DNA of 64,000 nucleotides, taken from contig JAJDAL010000024.1 in the NCBI GenBank assembly GCA_029261875.1, positions 124,001 through 188,000 of the forward strand, given 5' to 3'. Shown piece by piece: positions 45,668 to 54,699 of this stretch; the first letter of the stretch is position 1; each line of letters starts with the position of its first letter. Both the position numbers and the translations under genes were made by a program. The DNA is from Deltaproteobacteria bacterium (GTDB lineage: Bacteria > Myxococcota_A > UBA9160 > JAJDAL01). The notes beneath the pieces were generated by a model. It was not told the origin of the DNA, made no database searches, and was given only the letters and a program-made list of their open reading frames with translations.

Positions 45668-46054
45668 GTGCCGCTCTATCGTTGCAATATCCGCAAGGGC
45701 TTGACCACCGAAACACAGCGTGAGCACATCGCCAAGGAGATCGTGCGCATCCACTGCGGCGTCACCGGCGCGCCCCCTTCTTTCGTCCACGCCTTCTTCG
45801 ATGAAGTCGCGGCCGATACGCTGCCGGACGGGAAAGCCGCGTTCGTGCTCGGATCCATTCGCTGGGGTCGGACGGACGAACAGAAGCAACAGATCGTTTC
45901 CGAACTGCAGGACGTCGTGGCCCGCACGACCGGTCAAGCGCCCGAGGCGGTCGGCGTCGTGACGGCCGACGTCCCTTCCAAGTGGAACATGGAAGGCGGA
46001 GAACTCCTTCCGGAACCCGGCGAGGAGGCCGCTTGGCTCGCGAGACACGGCTAG
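45668..46054 (+). CDS. Tautomerase-superfamily protein, second of a pair (cis-CaaD-like)
   Basis: 128 residues, GTG start with AAGGAG nine bases upstream. The mature N-terminus is Pro1 (GTG-CCG: Met-Pro-Leu-Tyr-Arg), the position of the catalytic base in tautomerases. Features like GLTTETQREHIAKEIVRIHC and PPSFVHAFFDEV fit the cis-3-chloroacrylic acid dehalogenase-like group. Probably a heteromer or twin with the preceding protein, since both start with Pro and lie in one operon. A role in degrading an unsaturated acid or an enol is inferred. Confidence 0.78.
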   Translation: MPLYRCNIRKGLTTETQREHIAKEIVRIHCGVTGAPPSFVHAFFDEVAADTLPDGKAAFVLGSIRWGRTDEQKQQIVSELQDVVARTTGQAPEAVGVVTADVPSKWNMEGGELLPEPGEEAAWLARHG

Positions 46055-46125
46055 CGTTCGAGGGAAGGGGCCCCGCCCAGGCACTCGCCTGATGACACGC
46101 CGGGCCTTGGCGGCGACTCTCCGAA

Positions 46126-49100
46126 CTAGTCCTCATCCTCGAAGCAGTTCGGGCCCTCGCAACCGATCAACAGATTGTCGCAGGAGAACCCGCAGTTCGG
46201 TCCCGGCGGCAGATTGAAGAGTTGCTGGACCCGAATCAGATCGGGGCCGCCGATGAATTCGCCCCTGTTGTCGTGGTCGAACTGGGCGCAGGAACGTTCC
46301 TGTTCCACGCCGCAGTCATTGCCTTCGCGCGATTTGTTGAACGATGCGATGGATTCCGCGATGTCGTTTCCGTTCACGACCGTTCCGCCCACAAACTTCC
46401 CGTCGCACTGATTGCCGTAGCTGTCCGCGTCGTCGTCGAGCTGACCGCCCGTGGTGGTCTGGAACGGACGCCGCGAGGGCGCCGCGACCGGAAAGTTGGG
46501 ATCGCCGAGACGGGGGTTCAGAACCTGGGTGCAGTTGTCGCAAGCGTTGCCCACGCGGTCCGAATCCATGTCCGCTTGATCGGGATTGCCGATGGTGTTG
46601 CAATTGTCGTCGCACCCCTCGGTCTGACCGCCGATACAGTAGTTGTCCCCCACCACACCGCTGCCGTCTCCATCGTCGGGAACACCGTCTCCGTCGCTGT
46701 CCACGCCCAGGTCCGGAACGATCAGAATGTAGACTTCCGCGTCGGCGCCGGGACCCTGGGGGGCCGTGGGGCCAAAGGCGTGAATTCGCCCGCCGTCGAA
46801 GAAGGTCTCTTCGTCGTCTACGGAAACGCTGTCGAATTGAGCGCCGGTCTCCCACAACCAGCGCAATGCCGGCGTACCGCTCGGGTCATCGGGCAATTCC
46901 GTCGCGAAGTGACCCAGGTTGAGCACCCAGCGGCAGAATTGCGGCTGCGCGTAGGAGCAAGCGCCCTTGCGCAACGGGTCGCTGGCGTCGAACTCGTCGG
47001 GCTGAATGTTCTGGGCATCATCGGGCACGGAGAACGTCACCAGCGCCACCATGAAGTTCCAGGACAGCGCCGCCATTTCGCTGCGCCAGGCGTCTCCACT
47101 GAAGGGGTGACCGGCCAGCTGGAATCCCAAGGGGTTTCCCTGGGAGGCGTCGAAGCCAATCGGCGCCGGGTCTCCATCCACCGCGACGTCATAACCCGCT
47201 TCTCCGGGACCGCGTGCACCGGGCAGGATCACGACGTTGCCGCCGGAATCGCGCGTCGCCACCGCACTCCCCACGGCGTTGACGGTACCCGGGGGGTCGG
47301 GATCGGTCGTGGCGTCGAAGGCGGTGTCGAAAATCCCCGAGGCCGCCGGCGTGGACTGAAGCAACACGCTCGCTTCGGTCGAAGCCGGGAACGGGAAATC
47401 ACTGCCGGGCCCGAGTCGAATGCCGTCGCGGTCGCACAGGTTCCCGATGAAATTTCCACAACCGAGAAGACCCTGTTGGGCCGGGGAGAAGGCGTCGGCG
47501 ATGCCGCCCGGCACCGAGGCCGAGATGGGAACTTCGCCACTCCCGACTTCCGCAGTATTCAAGGTCACGATCGGAATCTGATTCGACACGGCGCCGGTCT
47601 TGAACTCCAAGAAGTCGCGCCCGGCGAGGGACCCTCCCAAGATCGCGCTCAAGACGCGCGTCAGCTCGATTTCTTCTTCTTCGTTCGTGAAGACCAAACG
47701 CCGGTCGTTCCACGCGTTGAGGAAGCAAGCCCCTTCCAGGCGCGGGAACTCGGTGCCGGGGAATCCCCGGGTGTATTCGCACAGGTCGTTGAACGCGACC
47801 GGGTTGTCGGTCGTCGGATCCCCGGGATCGAGACAATCGACTTCGTTCCCTGTCGCGCACACCGCACCCTCGGGTGCGTCCGCGGACAGGAGCCGCCCAG
47901 TCAGGGGATCGACGCGTCGGATCTCATTGACGCGATTCGCCGGCCCGAAGGTTTCATCGCCGCCGACCTCGATGGAGACTTCGTCCGGCGCGACGCGCAG
48001 GTCACCGCCCGGCAGGCCCGTCAGATCGAAGAAGCTCGCGGATTGTTGAGCCACCGGCGTGAAGGGGTTGATCCCCCGGCGTCCAGCGGGACGCACTTCC
48101 TCGCCCTCGACGGAGAACAGAACCAGGCCCTCTTCGCCCTCGAAGCGGTAATCGAGACCGCATTCACTGATGGGAGCGACGAAGCTCACGATTGTGTTGT
48201 CGCACGCATCGCCCACTTCGTTCTCGTTGCTGTCTTCCTGGTCGGGATTGAAGACCGCGGGGCAGTTGTCCTCCGGATCATCCACACCGTCTTCGTCGGG
48301 ATCGTTCGCATTCAGCGCCCGCACGAGAAACGCCTTGTTGAAATGCTGAAGCACGTCGACCAGGGGCTCGCGCAAGATCACCACGTAGGTGAAGACATCG
48401 GGCACATTCGGCTGCGCGGCAAAGGGGAACGAAACGAAGTACTTGCCCTCCTGGTCCGTCAAGGCGCCGGGAGAGCGGTCGCGCAAGAAGATGAACCCGT
48501 CGTCCGCAATCGATTCGCGGTCCAGGGCCGAGTCGATCAGCGGCGGAAGCGCGCCGCCCTGAAAAGGGCCCACGCGAAAACTCGTCATCGAGAGGAAGAG
48601 TTCGTCGCCCTCTTCGACCTGCATCCCGTCGGGCAATCCCAGAAAGGTAAAGGTCCCGTCGTAGGTGAGGCGATTCCAGGTTTCCGGCTGATTGGGGAAC
48701 GTGTTGTTGTTGTCCCCCTCCACGGCCGTGCGCACGAGGGAGAAGTCGTAGTGGACCCCCTTGTTCAGCGGGATCACGCGACGATCGTCGGAAACGTCCA
48801 CCAGCGGCCGGGTGCCGATCTGGGAGCCGGAACTATCCCCCTCGCTACACACATCCATCACCGGAACGTCGACGAAGAACGGGAAAACCGTGGGGGCACC
48901 GCCGCGAACGTTGAAGACGTAGCGTCCGTTGACGCCGCTGTTGAGTTGATTGTTGATCAGACCGGTCGCGATATTGCCGTCGAGGAAGGCGCCATTGATC
49001 GCCGAGCCGGGGAGTTCGAAAAACGTATCGTCATCGCCCGTGCCGTTGGAGTAACCCGCTCGCGCTGCGCTTCCGCCGAGACCGTTGGCGTCACCCCCAC

Positions 49101-49638
49101 TCGCGGTGCCCGCTTCCCACAAGATGCTGTCGTAATTGAACTCGAAATCGAAATCGCCCGGCGCGATGTCGGAGCGATCGATCAGGATCAATTGGAAACT
49201 GTTCGTCGGAAGTCCATTGGAGAAGTGGCGGACCTCGACCCAATTCACGCCAAAAGCCGGCCGGCCGTTGACCGTCCCGGTTCCAAAGGTGACGGGATTG
49301 CCGGAGCTCGTGTCCACGTCGCCGAAGAACGGCGCGATGATGACACTGTTGGTACTCGTCAGGTCGAAAGGCGTGAAAGTGCCGAGAGGCGAATCGAAGG
49401 TGACGTTGCCGTTGTTGTTGATGAAGAGCGAATCGTAATCCGTGCCAAAGAAATCGATCTCGAAGCCCAGGGACGTCAGTCCCGTGGAACCGTCGTCATT
49501 GCCGGGAAAGACATTGGCATCGAAACCCGGACGAATCGCCTGGGCGGCGCCATCCGGGGCAAAACTGAGCAAAGCGAACAACAGCCCAACAAAGAAAACA
49601 CTCGATCGGGCGGGCACAGAGCGACGCATCGTGGCCAT
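46126..49638 (-). CDS. Large secreted protein with NIDO domain and thrombospondin type 3 repeats
   Basis: 1170 residues with a signal peptide (FFVGLLFALLSFAPDGAAQA). A NIDO-type domain at about 40-235 (FINNNGNVTFDSP and AFGVNWVEV) is known from adhesion proteins. Thrombospondin type 3 Ca-binding repeats with Asp-rich phrases appear near 455-485 (DEDGVDDPEDNCP) and near 985-1060 (GDGVPDDGD, NCNTIGNPDQADMDSD). The C-terminal Cys-rich end has no sorting motif I recognise. Cell-surface or extracellular. Two ATGs (49638 and 49629) compete for the start; both have a GAGAGG-like site. Convergent with the tautomerase gene (70 bases). Confidence 0.82.
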   Translation of the reverse strand: MATMRRSVPARSSVFFVGLLFALLSFAPDGAAQAIRPGFDANVFPGNDDGSTGLTSLGFEIDFFGTDYDSLFINNNGNVTFDSPLGTFTPFDLTSTNSVIIAPFFGDVDTSSGNPVTFGTGTVNGRPAFGVNWVEVRHFSNGLPTNSFQLILIDRSDIAPGDFDFEFNYDSILWEAGTASGGDANGLGGSAARAGYSNGTGDDDTFFELPGSAINGAFLDGNIATGLINNQLNSGVNGRYVFNVRGGAPTVFPFFVDVPVMDVCSEGDSSGSQIGTRPLVDVSDDRRVIPLNKGVHYDFSLVRTAVEGDNNNTFPNQPETWNRLTYDGTFTFLGLPDGMQVEEGDELFLSMTSFRVGPFQGGALPPLIDSALDRESIADDGFIFLRDRSPGALTDQEGKYFVSFPFAAQPNVPDVFTYVVILREPLVDVLQHFNKAFLVRALNANDPDEDGVDDPEDNCPAVFNPDQEDSNENEVGDACDNTIVSFVAPISECGLDYRFEGEEGLVLFSVEGEEVRPAGRRGINPFTPVAQQSASFFDLTGLPGGDLRVAPDEVSIEVGGDETFGPANRVNEIRRVDPLTGRLLSADAPEGAVCATGNEVDCLDPGDPTTDNPVAFNDLCEYTRGFPGTEFPRLEGACFLNAWNDRRLVFTNEEEEIELTRVLSAILGGSLAGRDFLEFKTGAVSNQIPIVTLNTAEVGSGEVPISASVPGGIADAFSPAQQGLLGCGNFIGNLCDRDGIRLGPGSDFPFPASTEASVLLQSTPAASGIFDTAFDATTDPDPPGTVNAVGSAVATRDSGGNVVILPGARGPGEAGYDVAVDGDPAPIGFDASQGNPLGFQLAGHPFSGDAWRSEMAALSWNFMVALVTFSVPDDAQNIQPDEFDASDPLRKGACSYAQPQFCRWVLNLGHFATELPDDPSGTPALRWLWETGAQFDSVSVDDEETFFDGGRIHAFGPTAPQGPGADAEVYILIVPDLGVDSDGDGVPDDGDGSGVVGDNYCIGGQTEGCDDNCNTIGNPDQADMDSDRVGNACDNCTQVLNPRLGDPNFPVAAPSRRPFQTTTGGQLDDDADSYGNQCDGKFVGGTVVNGNDIAESIASFNKSREGNDCGVEQERSCAQFDHDNRGEFIGGPDLIRVQQLFNLPPGPNCGFSCDNLLIGCEGPNCFEDED

Positions 49639-49730
49639 TACCTCTCAACTCCAAAACCGGGGGCTCGGGACGGTTCGTCCGGAGGTCCCCATTCTATTCC
49701 GCATTTGAGGGAAAAACACCTCTAAGTACA

Positions 49731-49757
49731 GTGACCTGGGAAGATCGTGAGGGTCAC
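49731..49757. promoter_or_regulatory. Inverted repeat between divergent secreted protein and TPR operon
   Basis: GTGACC and GGTCAC, 15 bases apart, form a perfect 6-base inverted repeat. It may be an operator between the divergent genes at 49638 and 49851. Confidence 0.3.
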
Positions 49758-49789
49758 GTTAGTTTTACTGGGGGGTTCACCCGGCGGCA

Positions 49790-49813
49790 ATATTGAGGCT
49801 TGTGCGTCAATAT
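49790..49813. promoter_or_regulatory. 7-base perfect inverted repeat upstream of the TPR operon
   Basis: ATATTGA and TCAATAT, 10 bases apart, end 38 bases upstream of the ATG of the TPR/beta-barrel gene. A+T-rich in a G+C-rich region, so it is a good candidate operator or leader hairpin for the FecR-CHASE2 operon. Confidence 0.4.
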
Positions 49814-49850
49814 CCGGCAGCAAACCCGCATCGGAGTGGAAAGAGAGACC

Positions 49851-51422
49851 ATGGCGCGCGCAATTCTAGGTTGGTGGCGACTCAAAGGCGTTCGCACCGT
49901 GGCTCTCGCTTGCCTCCTGGGGCTCCTCTCGATTCCCGTGGAAGCCCCCGCGGGAGAGAGCCCTGAGTCCAAGGCGGCCGCCGCCTACGACCGCGGAGCC
50001 CGCGCCCTGCGCCAGGGCGATTCCGCCGCCGCCGCCGAGCACCTGGAACGGGCACTCGAATTCGCCCCTTCGGATACCCAGTCTCTGGCCCTGTATTCCC
50101 GCGCGCTGCTCGAGCAGGGGCGCACCGAAGAGGCCATTGCGAACCTCGAGAAGCTGCGCGCCATCGACCCCGACGCGACGGATGTCCACTTCCTCCTCGC
50201 CATGGCGCATTTTCGTTTGGGTCAATGGGAGGCCGCTCGCGATCAACTGCTCGAAGCGCGCGAGCGCCAACCCAACGAAGGCCGGGTCCATCTCCTGCTG
50301 GGACGCGCCTATCAGGAGCTGGGAGACAACGAATCCGCCGAGCGCGCGCTGGTGGAAGCCGCGCGCATCGACCCGGCGCTGTTGGGCCCGGTCGCATACC
50401 GGCGCGGGCTCCTCGCCCTCGAGCAACAGAAGCTCGTCGAGGCGCGGGAATTCTTCGAAGAAGTCAACGAGAAGATGCCGAACTCGACCCTCGCGCGTTC
50501 GGCGGAAGCCTATATCAAGTACCTCGAGAGTGGCGCAGGAAGGCGCTGGAACGCCTGGGTGACGCTCGGTGCCGCCCACGACACCAACGTCAATCTCGTC
50601 GGCCAAGGCGCGTTCACAGCGTCGACGACGCGCGAAAGAGACCAACTCGGCATCTTGGATTTCGGGATGTCCGCGCGGCTCTGGAACAAAGGCAAGTTTG
50701 GACTGCGCGGCGGTTTCGACGGCGGCCTCACCTACCACACGGACCAAACCGACTTCGACGTCGACCGCAGCCGAGGCTGGCTGGTGGGAACCGTGCAATT
50801 CACCGAACGCGTGGCGGCGGACCTCCGTTACGAGATCGAAGGCGTCTGGACCGACTTTGCTTCGTTTCGCCGCAACAACGTGATCGAACCGGCGCTTCGC
50901 ATCGCACCGGCCTCGGGGTTCCTGACCCGCATCTTCTGGCGCTACGACGACCGTTCGTTCTACCAGCGGGTCACCGACAACCGGCTCGACCGCGACGGCA
51001 ACGTCTCGACCCTGGGGATCGATGAATTCTTCCCGTTCCCCGAGATTCTCGATCCCTTCGATTGGGGCCAGGGCTTCGTGCGCCTGGGCTATCGACACCG
51101 CACCGAATCCACCAGCGGCAGCGACTTCGACTCCCAGGGCCACGCCCCGGTTGTGACCCTGGGCGTCCCCATGCCGGAAGAGGTGATGCTACTTCTCGAC
51201 GGTTCCTGGGAATGGAGGCGCTACAAGGAGCCCAGCGTCTTCGAGCTGACCGGCGGCAAGCGCCGGGACCGGATTTTCCAGACCCGCGTGGCCCTGCGGC
51301 GCCCCATCGGAGATTGGGTCACCATGGAGGCGAGCTGGCGGAGGGTCCGCTGGTACTCAAATGTGGACTTGTTTGACTTTCGGCGTCACATCGTCAGTCT
51401 GTTGGCCACTCTTCGTTACTAG
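49851..51422 (+). CDS. TPR protein with C-terminal outer-membrane beta-barrel
   Basis: 523 residues from ATG at 49851 (AGAGAG upstream; an upstream start at 49800 adds a non-signal tail). Signal peptide ends VEAPAG (about residue 33). TPR repeats run from about 40 to 225 (AEHLERALEFAPSD, ALVEAARIDPA). The C-terminal half is a beta-barrel with alternating residues, ending in SLLATLRY, an aromatic last residue as in outer-membrane proteins. The layout resembles Slam/DUF560-type proteins. First gene of an operon with FecR and CHASE2-cyclase; probably part of a surface-sensing or surface-assembly system. Confidence 0.82.
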   Translation: MARAILGWWRLKGVRTVALACLLGLLSIPVEAPAGESPESKAAAAYDRGARALRQGDSAAAAEHLERALEFAPSDTQSLALYSRALLEQGRTEEAIANLEKLRAIDPDATDVHFLLAMAHFRLGQWEAARDQLLEARERQPNEGRVHLLLGRAYQELGDNESAERALVEAARIDPALLGPVAYRRGLLALEQQKLVEAREFFEEVNEKMPNSTLARSAEAYIKYLESGAGRRWNAWVTLGAAHDTNVNLVGQGAFTASTTRERDQLGILDFGMSARLWNKGKFGLRGGFDGGLTYHTDQTDFDVDRSRGWLVGTVQFTERVAADLRYEIEGVWTDFASFRRNNVIEPALRIAPASGFLTRIFWRYDDRSFYQRVTDNRLDRDGNVSTLGIDEFFPFPEILDPFDWGQGFVRLGYRHRTESTSGSDFDSQGHAPVVTLGVPMPEEVMLLLDGSWEWRRYKEPSVFELTGGKRRDRIFQTRVALRRPIGDWVTMEASWRRVRWYSNVDLFDFRRHIVSLLATLRY

Positions 51423-51454
51423 CTTTCAACCCTTCTCCCCCGGGGGAACCCATT

Positions 51455-52426
51455 ATGCGTTCATCCATCATTGCTGCCCTCAGCCTGAGCCTGGGAATCC
51501 TGCTGCCGCTACAAGCCGGCGCCGGGATCGGGTTCATCTCCGCCGTCGAGGGGCAAGTCGACATCCAGGCGACGGGCACCACGTCTTTTTCCGCGGCGGG
51601 GCTCGATAGTGAGGTTCAGATCGGCGACATCGTGCGTACCGGCCTCGACTCGACCGTGAAGATCCTGCTGGTCGACGACACCGCCCTCACGCTGGACGAA
51701 GACACGGAACTCCTGATCGACTCCTACGTCGTGGGCCCCGCGGCCACCACCGAGCGATCGGTACTCCGCCAGCTGCAAGGCCAGGTTCAGGTTTCCGTCG
51801 GCGAAGCGTTCGGCGGACCGACCCGCGTCGAGATGCACACCCCGACCGCGGTCATCGGTGTGAAGGGCACGAAGTACCTGTCTCAGATCAAGCGCTCGTC
51901 CCGCAAGGTTTCTTCGGTCGCTTGCACGATTACCGGCCTCATCACCGTGCGGCACATCGACCCGAACATCGCAGGCGTCGCAGACGTAGGCCCGGGCTTC
52001 TGCACGGAGGTCTTCGAAGACCGGTTCTCACGCGACCCCTTCGAGATGCCCCTCAACCTCAGCGAACTCGCGTCGCAGATGACCGCTTCCGCCAACGCGG
52101 CGACCGGCGCGGCCCACACCGCCACGGTGAACGCCGGCCCGGCGGGCGTTGCCGCCGGCGGCAACCAGCGCTTCGGGCAAGTCCTGAATGCCGTGATCAC
52201 GTCACCGCCTCCGGTTGGAGCGGGTGGAGAAGGTGGAGAAGGCTTTACGGAAGCCGGCGGGGAGATGGATTCCATCGAACCCGGCACGGGCCCCACGCTG
52301 ACTCAATTGACTCCGCCTCCGATGCCGATGATGCAGGAACCGGCCGTGATGATGGAACCGAGCAACGGATTTCCCGGAGATGGAAACCCCGAGGCACCGC
52401 CGGGTGACTCGAGCCCCGGACTCTAG
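51455..52426 (+). CDS. FecR-domain exported protein
   Basis: 323 residues with a signal peptide (about 1-24, ending QAGAGIG). The FecR domain (about 30-150) shows VRTGLDSTVKILLVDDTALTLDEDTEL and the segment VEMHTPTAVIGVKGTKY. The C-terminal part is Pro/Gly/Met-rich and probably unstructured. FecR domains bind or sense surface ligands and signal inward. It follows the TPR/beta-barrel gene by 32 bases and precedes the adenylate cyclase by 15, so the three probably form one sensing unit. Confidence 0.88.
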   Translation: MRSSIIAALSLSLGILLPLQAGAGIGFISAVEGQVDIQATGTTSFSAAGLDSEVQIGDIVRTGLDSTVKILLVDDTALTLDEDTELLIDSYVVGPAATTERSVLRQLQGQVQVSVGEAFGGPTRVEMHTPTAVIGVKGTKYLSQIKRSSRKVSSVACTITGLITVRHIDPNIAGVADVGPGFCTEVFEDRFSRDPFEMPLNLSELASQMTASANAATGAAHTATVNAGPAGVAAGGNQRFGQVLNAVITSPPPVGAGGEGGEGFTEAGGEMDSIEPGTGPTLTQLTPPPMPMMQEPAVMMEPSNGFPGDGNPEAPPGDSSPGL

Positions 52427-52441
52427 AACGCAGGGAGTCTG

Positions 52442-54685
52442 GTGAGGCCCGCAACTCGGGTCACGGTTGTCGGGCTGTTGGTCCTGGCCATCATGGTCGG
52501 ACTGTTCGCCGTGCGTCCGGTCTTCCTCGACCGCCTCGAACTCTCGTTGCTCGATTGGCGATTCCGCGTTCGTGGCGCCGAACCGCCGGGCTCGACCGTC
52601 GCCATCGTCACCATCGACGCGAAGAGCATCGATCAACTCGGTCGCTGGCCCTGGCGACGTTCGGTGATCGCGGATCTGCTCGACAAATTGCGCGAAGCCA
52701 AGACCGCCGCCATCGGGCTCGACATCGTGTTCAGCGAACCCGAGGTCACGCCGGAAACCGAAGCGCTTCAGAACCTGCGCGCTTCGCTCGCCAAAAACCC
52801 CGAGGACGCCCACGCGGTTCACCTCGTGGACGAAACGCTCACCCAGACCAATACCGACGGACTGCTCGAAGCCGCCATGGCGCGCAACGACAACCTCGTT
52901 CTGGGGTTTTTCTTTCGCACGGAACTCGATGCCATTCCCGGTGGCGTGGGCAACCCGGAGGCTTTGAAAAAGGAGCTACGGCGGGTCAAGAAGGGCAGAG
53001 TCAAGATCGTCAAAGATCCCGCGATCGCCACCGGTCGCGACATTCCCATTCTCACCTGTACCGGGGTCGAGCCCAACCTGGATCGATTCGGCAACGTGGT
53101 CCGCCGCATGGGTTTCTTCACCGCGCGTCCGGATCCCGACGGCGTGGTGCGCCGCGCCTCCCTGCTTGCGAGCTGTGGCGAGAAGCTCTTCGTCTCCCTC
53201 GACCTGGCCATCGTCGAAACCTTGATGCGCACCAACGCCATGGCGGTGGCGGACGAAAACGAGCAACGCCAGGTGCGCCTGGGCAGTTCCTTCATCCCCA
53301 CGGACGAGGGTTATTCGATCCTCATCAACTACCGCGGACCGGCCCGATCGTTTCCCCACTACTCCATTGCCGACGTGCTGTCCGGCGCGGTCGGAGAAAA
53401 AGAATTGGCGGGGCGCGTCATCCTCGTGGGCCCCACGGAAACCGGCATCGGCGACGTACATGCCGTTCCCTTCCAGAGCGCGTTTCCGGGCGTCGAGGTC
53501 CACGCGAACATTCTCGACAATCTGATCACCGGGAACGTTCTGAGTCGAAACGACGGATTGGTGCTCGCGGAGCTGGCAGCCATCGTGTTCATCGGTCTGT
53601 TTCTCACCCTCGTCATTCCGCGCATGGGGGGCGCGGGCCGGGGAGCGCTGGTAGCCAGCCTCTTGCTCGCGTTGGTTACGTCGATCGCCGTATACGCCTT
53701 CATCGAGCATGGCCAGTGGGTGAACCTCGCGTATCCGGCAGTTTCGCTCGTCGCCATCTACCTCGCGGTCCAGGTCACCCACAGTGTCACCGTCGAAGCC
53801 AAGAGCCGCATGGTGCGGCGCCAATTCGCCACCTACGTGTCGCCTCAGGTCGTGGCCGAGATGCTCGACAAGCCCGGCAGCTTCCGACTGGGTGGGGAGC
53901 GGCGCAATCTCTCGGTTCTGTTCAGCGACATCCAGGGCTTCACCACGACCGCAGAGGAACTGGGCCCCGAAGTTTCGGTGCAGTTTCTTAACGAATACCT
54001 GACCCCGATGACGGAGATCGTGCTCAATAGCCGGGGTACCCTCGACAAGTACATCGGCGACGCCGTCGTGGCGTTCTGGGGCGCGCCGCTCCCGGAAGAG
54101 AACCATCCCCTGCGCGCCTGTGAAGCCGCCATCGAGATGCAGCGACAGATCGACATCCTGCGGCGCGACAAAGCCGACCTCCCGGGTGTCAGCAAATTAT
54201 TCGTCCGCATCGGCATTCACTCCGGTGACGTCGTGGTGGGAAACATGGGAAGCGCGCAGCACTTCGATTACACCATCACCGGTGACGGCGTAAATCTCTG
54301 CGCGCGCCTCGAAGGACTCAACAAGTTCTACGGCACGAAGATCATGGGCAGCGAAGACATCGTAAAACGCTTGCCCGAGGGATTCCTTACCCGGGAACTG
54401 GACGAGATTCGCGTGAAGGGCAAGAAGGGCAGCGTTCGCGTTTTCGAGATCATCGGTCGACGCAGTCCAGAAGGCGACGAGAAAGAATTCCTCGAAGCCT
54501 ACGCGGCAGGACTCGACGGCTACCGCCACGGCCGCTGGGAGGAGGCACTCCGGGCATTCGATCAGGCCAATTCGATTCGCAACGGATCCGATGGATCTTG
54601 CGACACCATGATCGAGCGAATCGAAACCCTGAAAGAAAAACCCCCCGCCGATTGGCAGGGGGTTTGGACGTTCCAGGAAAAGTAA
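52442..54685 (+). CDS. CHASE2-sensor adenylate/guanylate cyclase (class III)
   Basis: 747 residues; GTG with GGGAG upstream. One N-terminal membrane segment (VVGLLVLAIMVGLFAV), an extracytoplasmic CHASE2 sensor (about 25-345), then three membrane segments (about 360-450), and the catalytic domain (about 480-650): LFSDIQGFTT with metal Asp, DKYIGDAVVAFWG with a substrate Lys and Asp, and TITGDGVNLCARLEG with the Asn/Arg transition-state pair. The domain looks active, with the Lys and Asp typical of cAMP specificity. CHASE2 senses an extracellular or periplasmic signal that the TPR and FecR partners may relay. The 3' end also codes the terminator hairpin for the opposite operon. Confidence 0.92.
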   Translation: MRPATRVTVVGLLVLAIMVGLFAVRPVFLDRLELSLLDWRFRVRGAEPPGSTVAIVTIDAKSIDQLGRWPWRRSVIADLLDKLREAKTAAIGLDIVFSEPEVTPETEALQNLRASLAKNPEDAHAVHLVDETLTQTNTDGLLEAAMARNDNLVLGFFFRTELDAIPGGVGNPEALKKELRRVKKGRVKIVKDPAIATGRDIPILTCTGVEPNLDRFGNVVRRMGFFTARPDPDGVVRRASLLASCGEKLFVSLDLAIVETLMRTNAMAVADENEQRQVRLGSSFIPTDEGYSILINYRGPARSFPHYSIADVLSGAVGEKELAGRVILVGPTETGIGDVHAVPFQSAFPGVEVHANILDNLITGNVLSRNDGLVLAELAAIVFIGLFLTLVIPRMGGAGRGALVASLLLALVTSIAVYAFIEHGQWVNLAYPAVSLVAIYLAVQVTHSVTVEAKSRMVRRQFATYVSPQVVAEMLDKPGSFRLGGERRNLSVLFSDIQGFTTTAEELGPEVSVQFLNEYLTPMTEIVLNSRGTLDKYIGDAVVAFWGAPLPEENHPLRACEAAIEMQRQIDILRRDKADLPGVSKLFVRIGIHSGDVVVGNMGSAQHFDYTITGDGVNLCARLEGLNKFYGTKIMGSEDIVKRLPEGFLTRELDEIRVKGKKGSVRVFEIIGRRSPEGDEKEFLEAYAAGLDGYRHGRWEEALRAFDQANSIRNGSDGSCDTMIERIETLKEKPPADWQGVWTFQEK
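54631..54665 (-). terminator. Rho-independent terminator for the PspA operon, inside the cyclase coding sequence
   Basis: On the minus strand the sequence AAACCCCC...GGGGGTTT (54665-54638) folds into an 8-base stem, then a mismatch, a 3-base stem and a 4-base loop, and TTTTTCTTTC follows. This terminates transcription from the kinase-PspA genes 35 bases after the PspA stop, yet its bases also code residues near the C-terminus of the cyclase. Confidence 0.75.
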
Positions 54686-54699
54686 CGCTGGCTTTTGCC

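Noticed and set aside
46222..49725. Very long plus-strand open frame opposite the NIDO protein
   Set aside because: It is an antisense shadow: no signal or domain, while the minus strand has a signal peptide and Ca-binding repeats.
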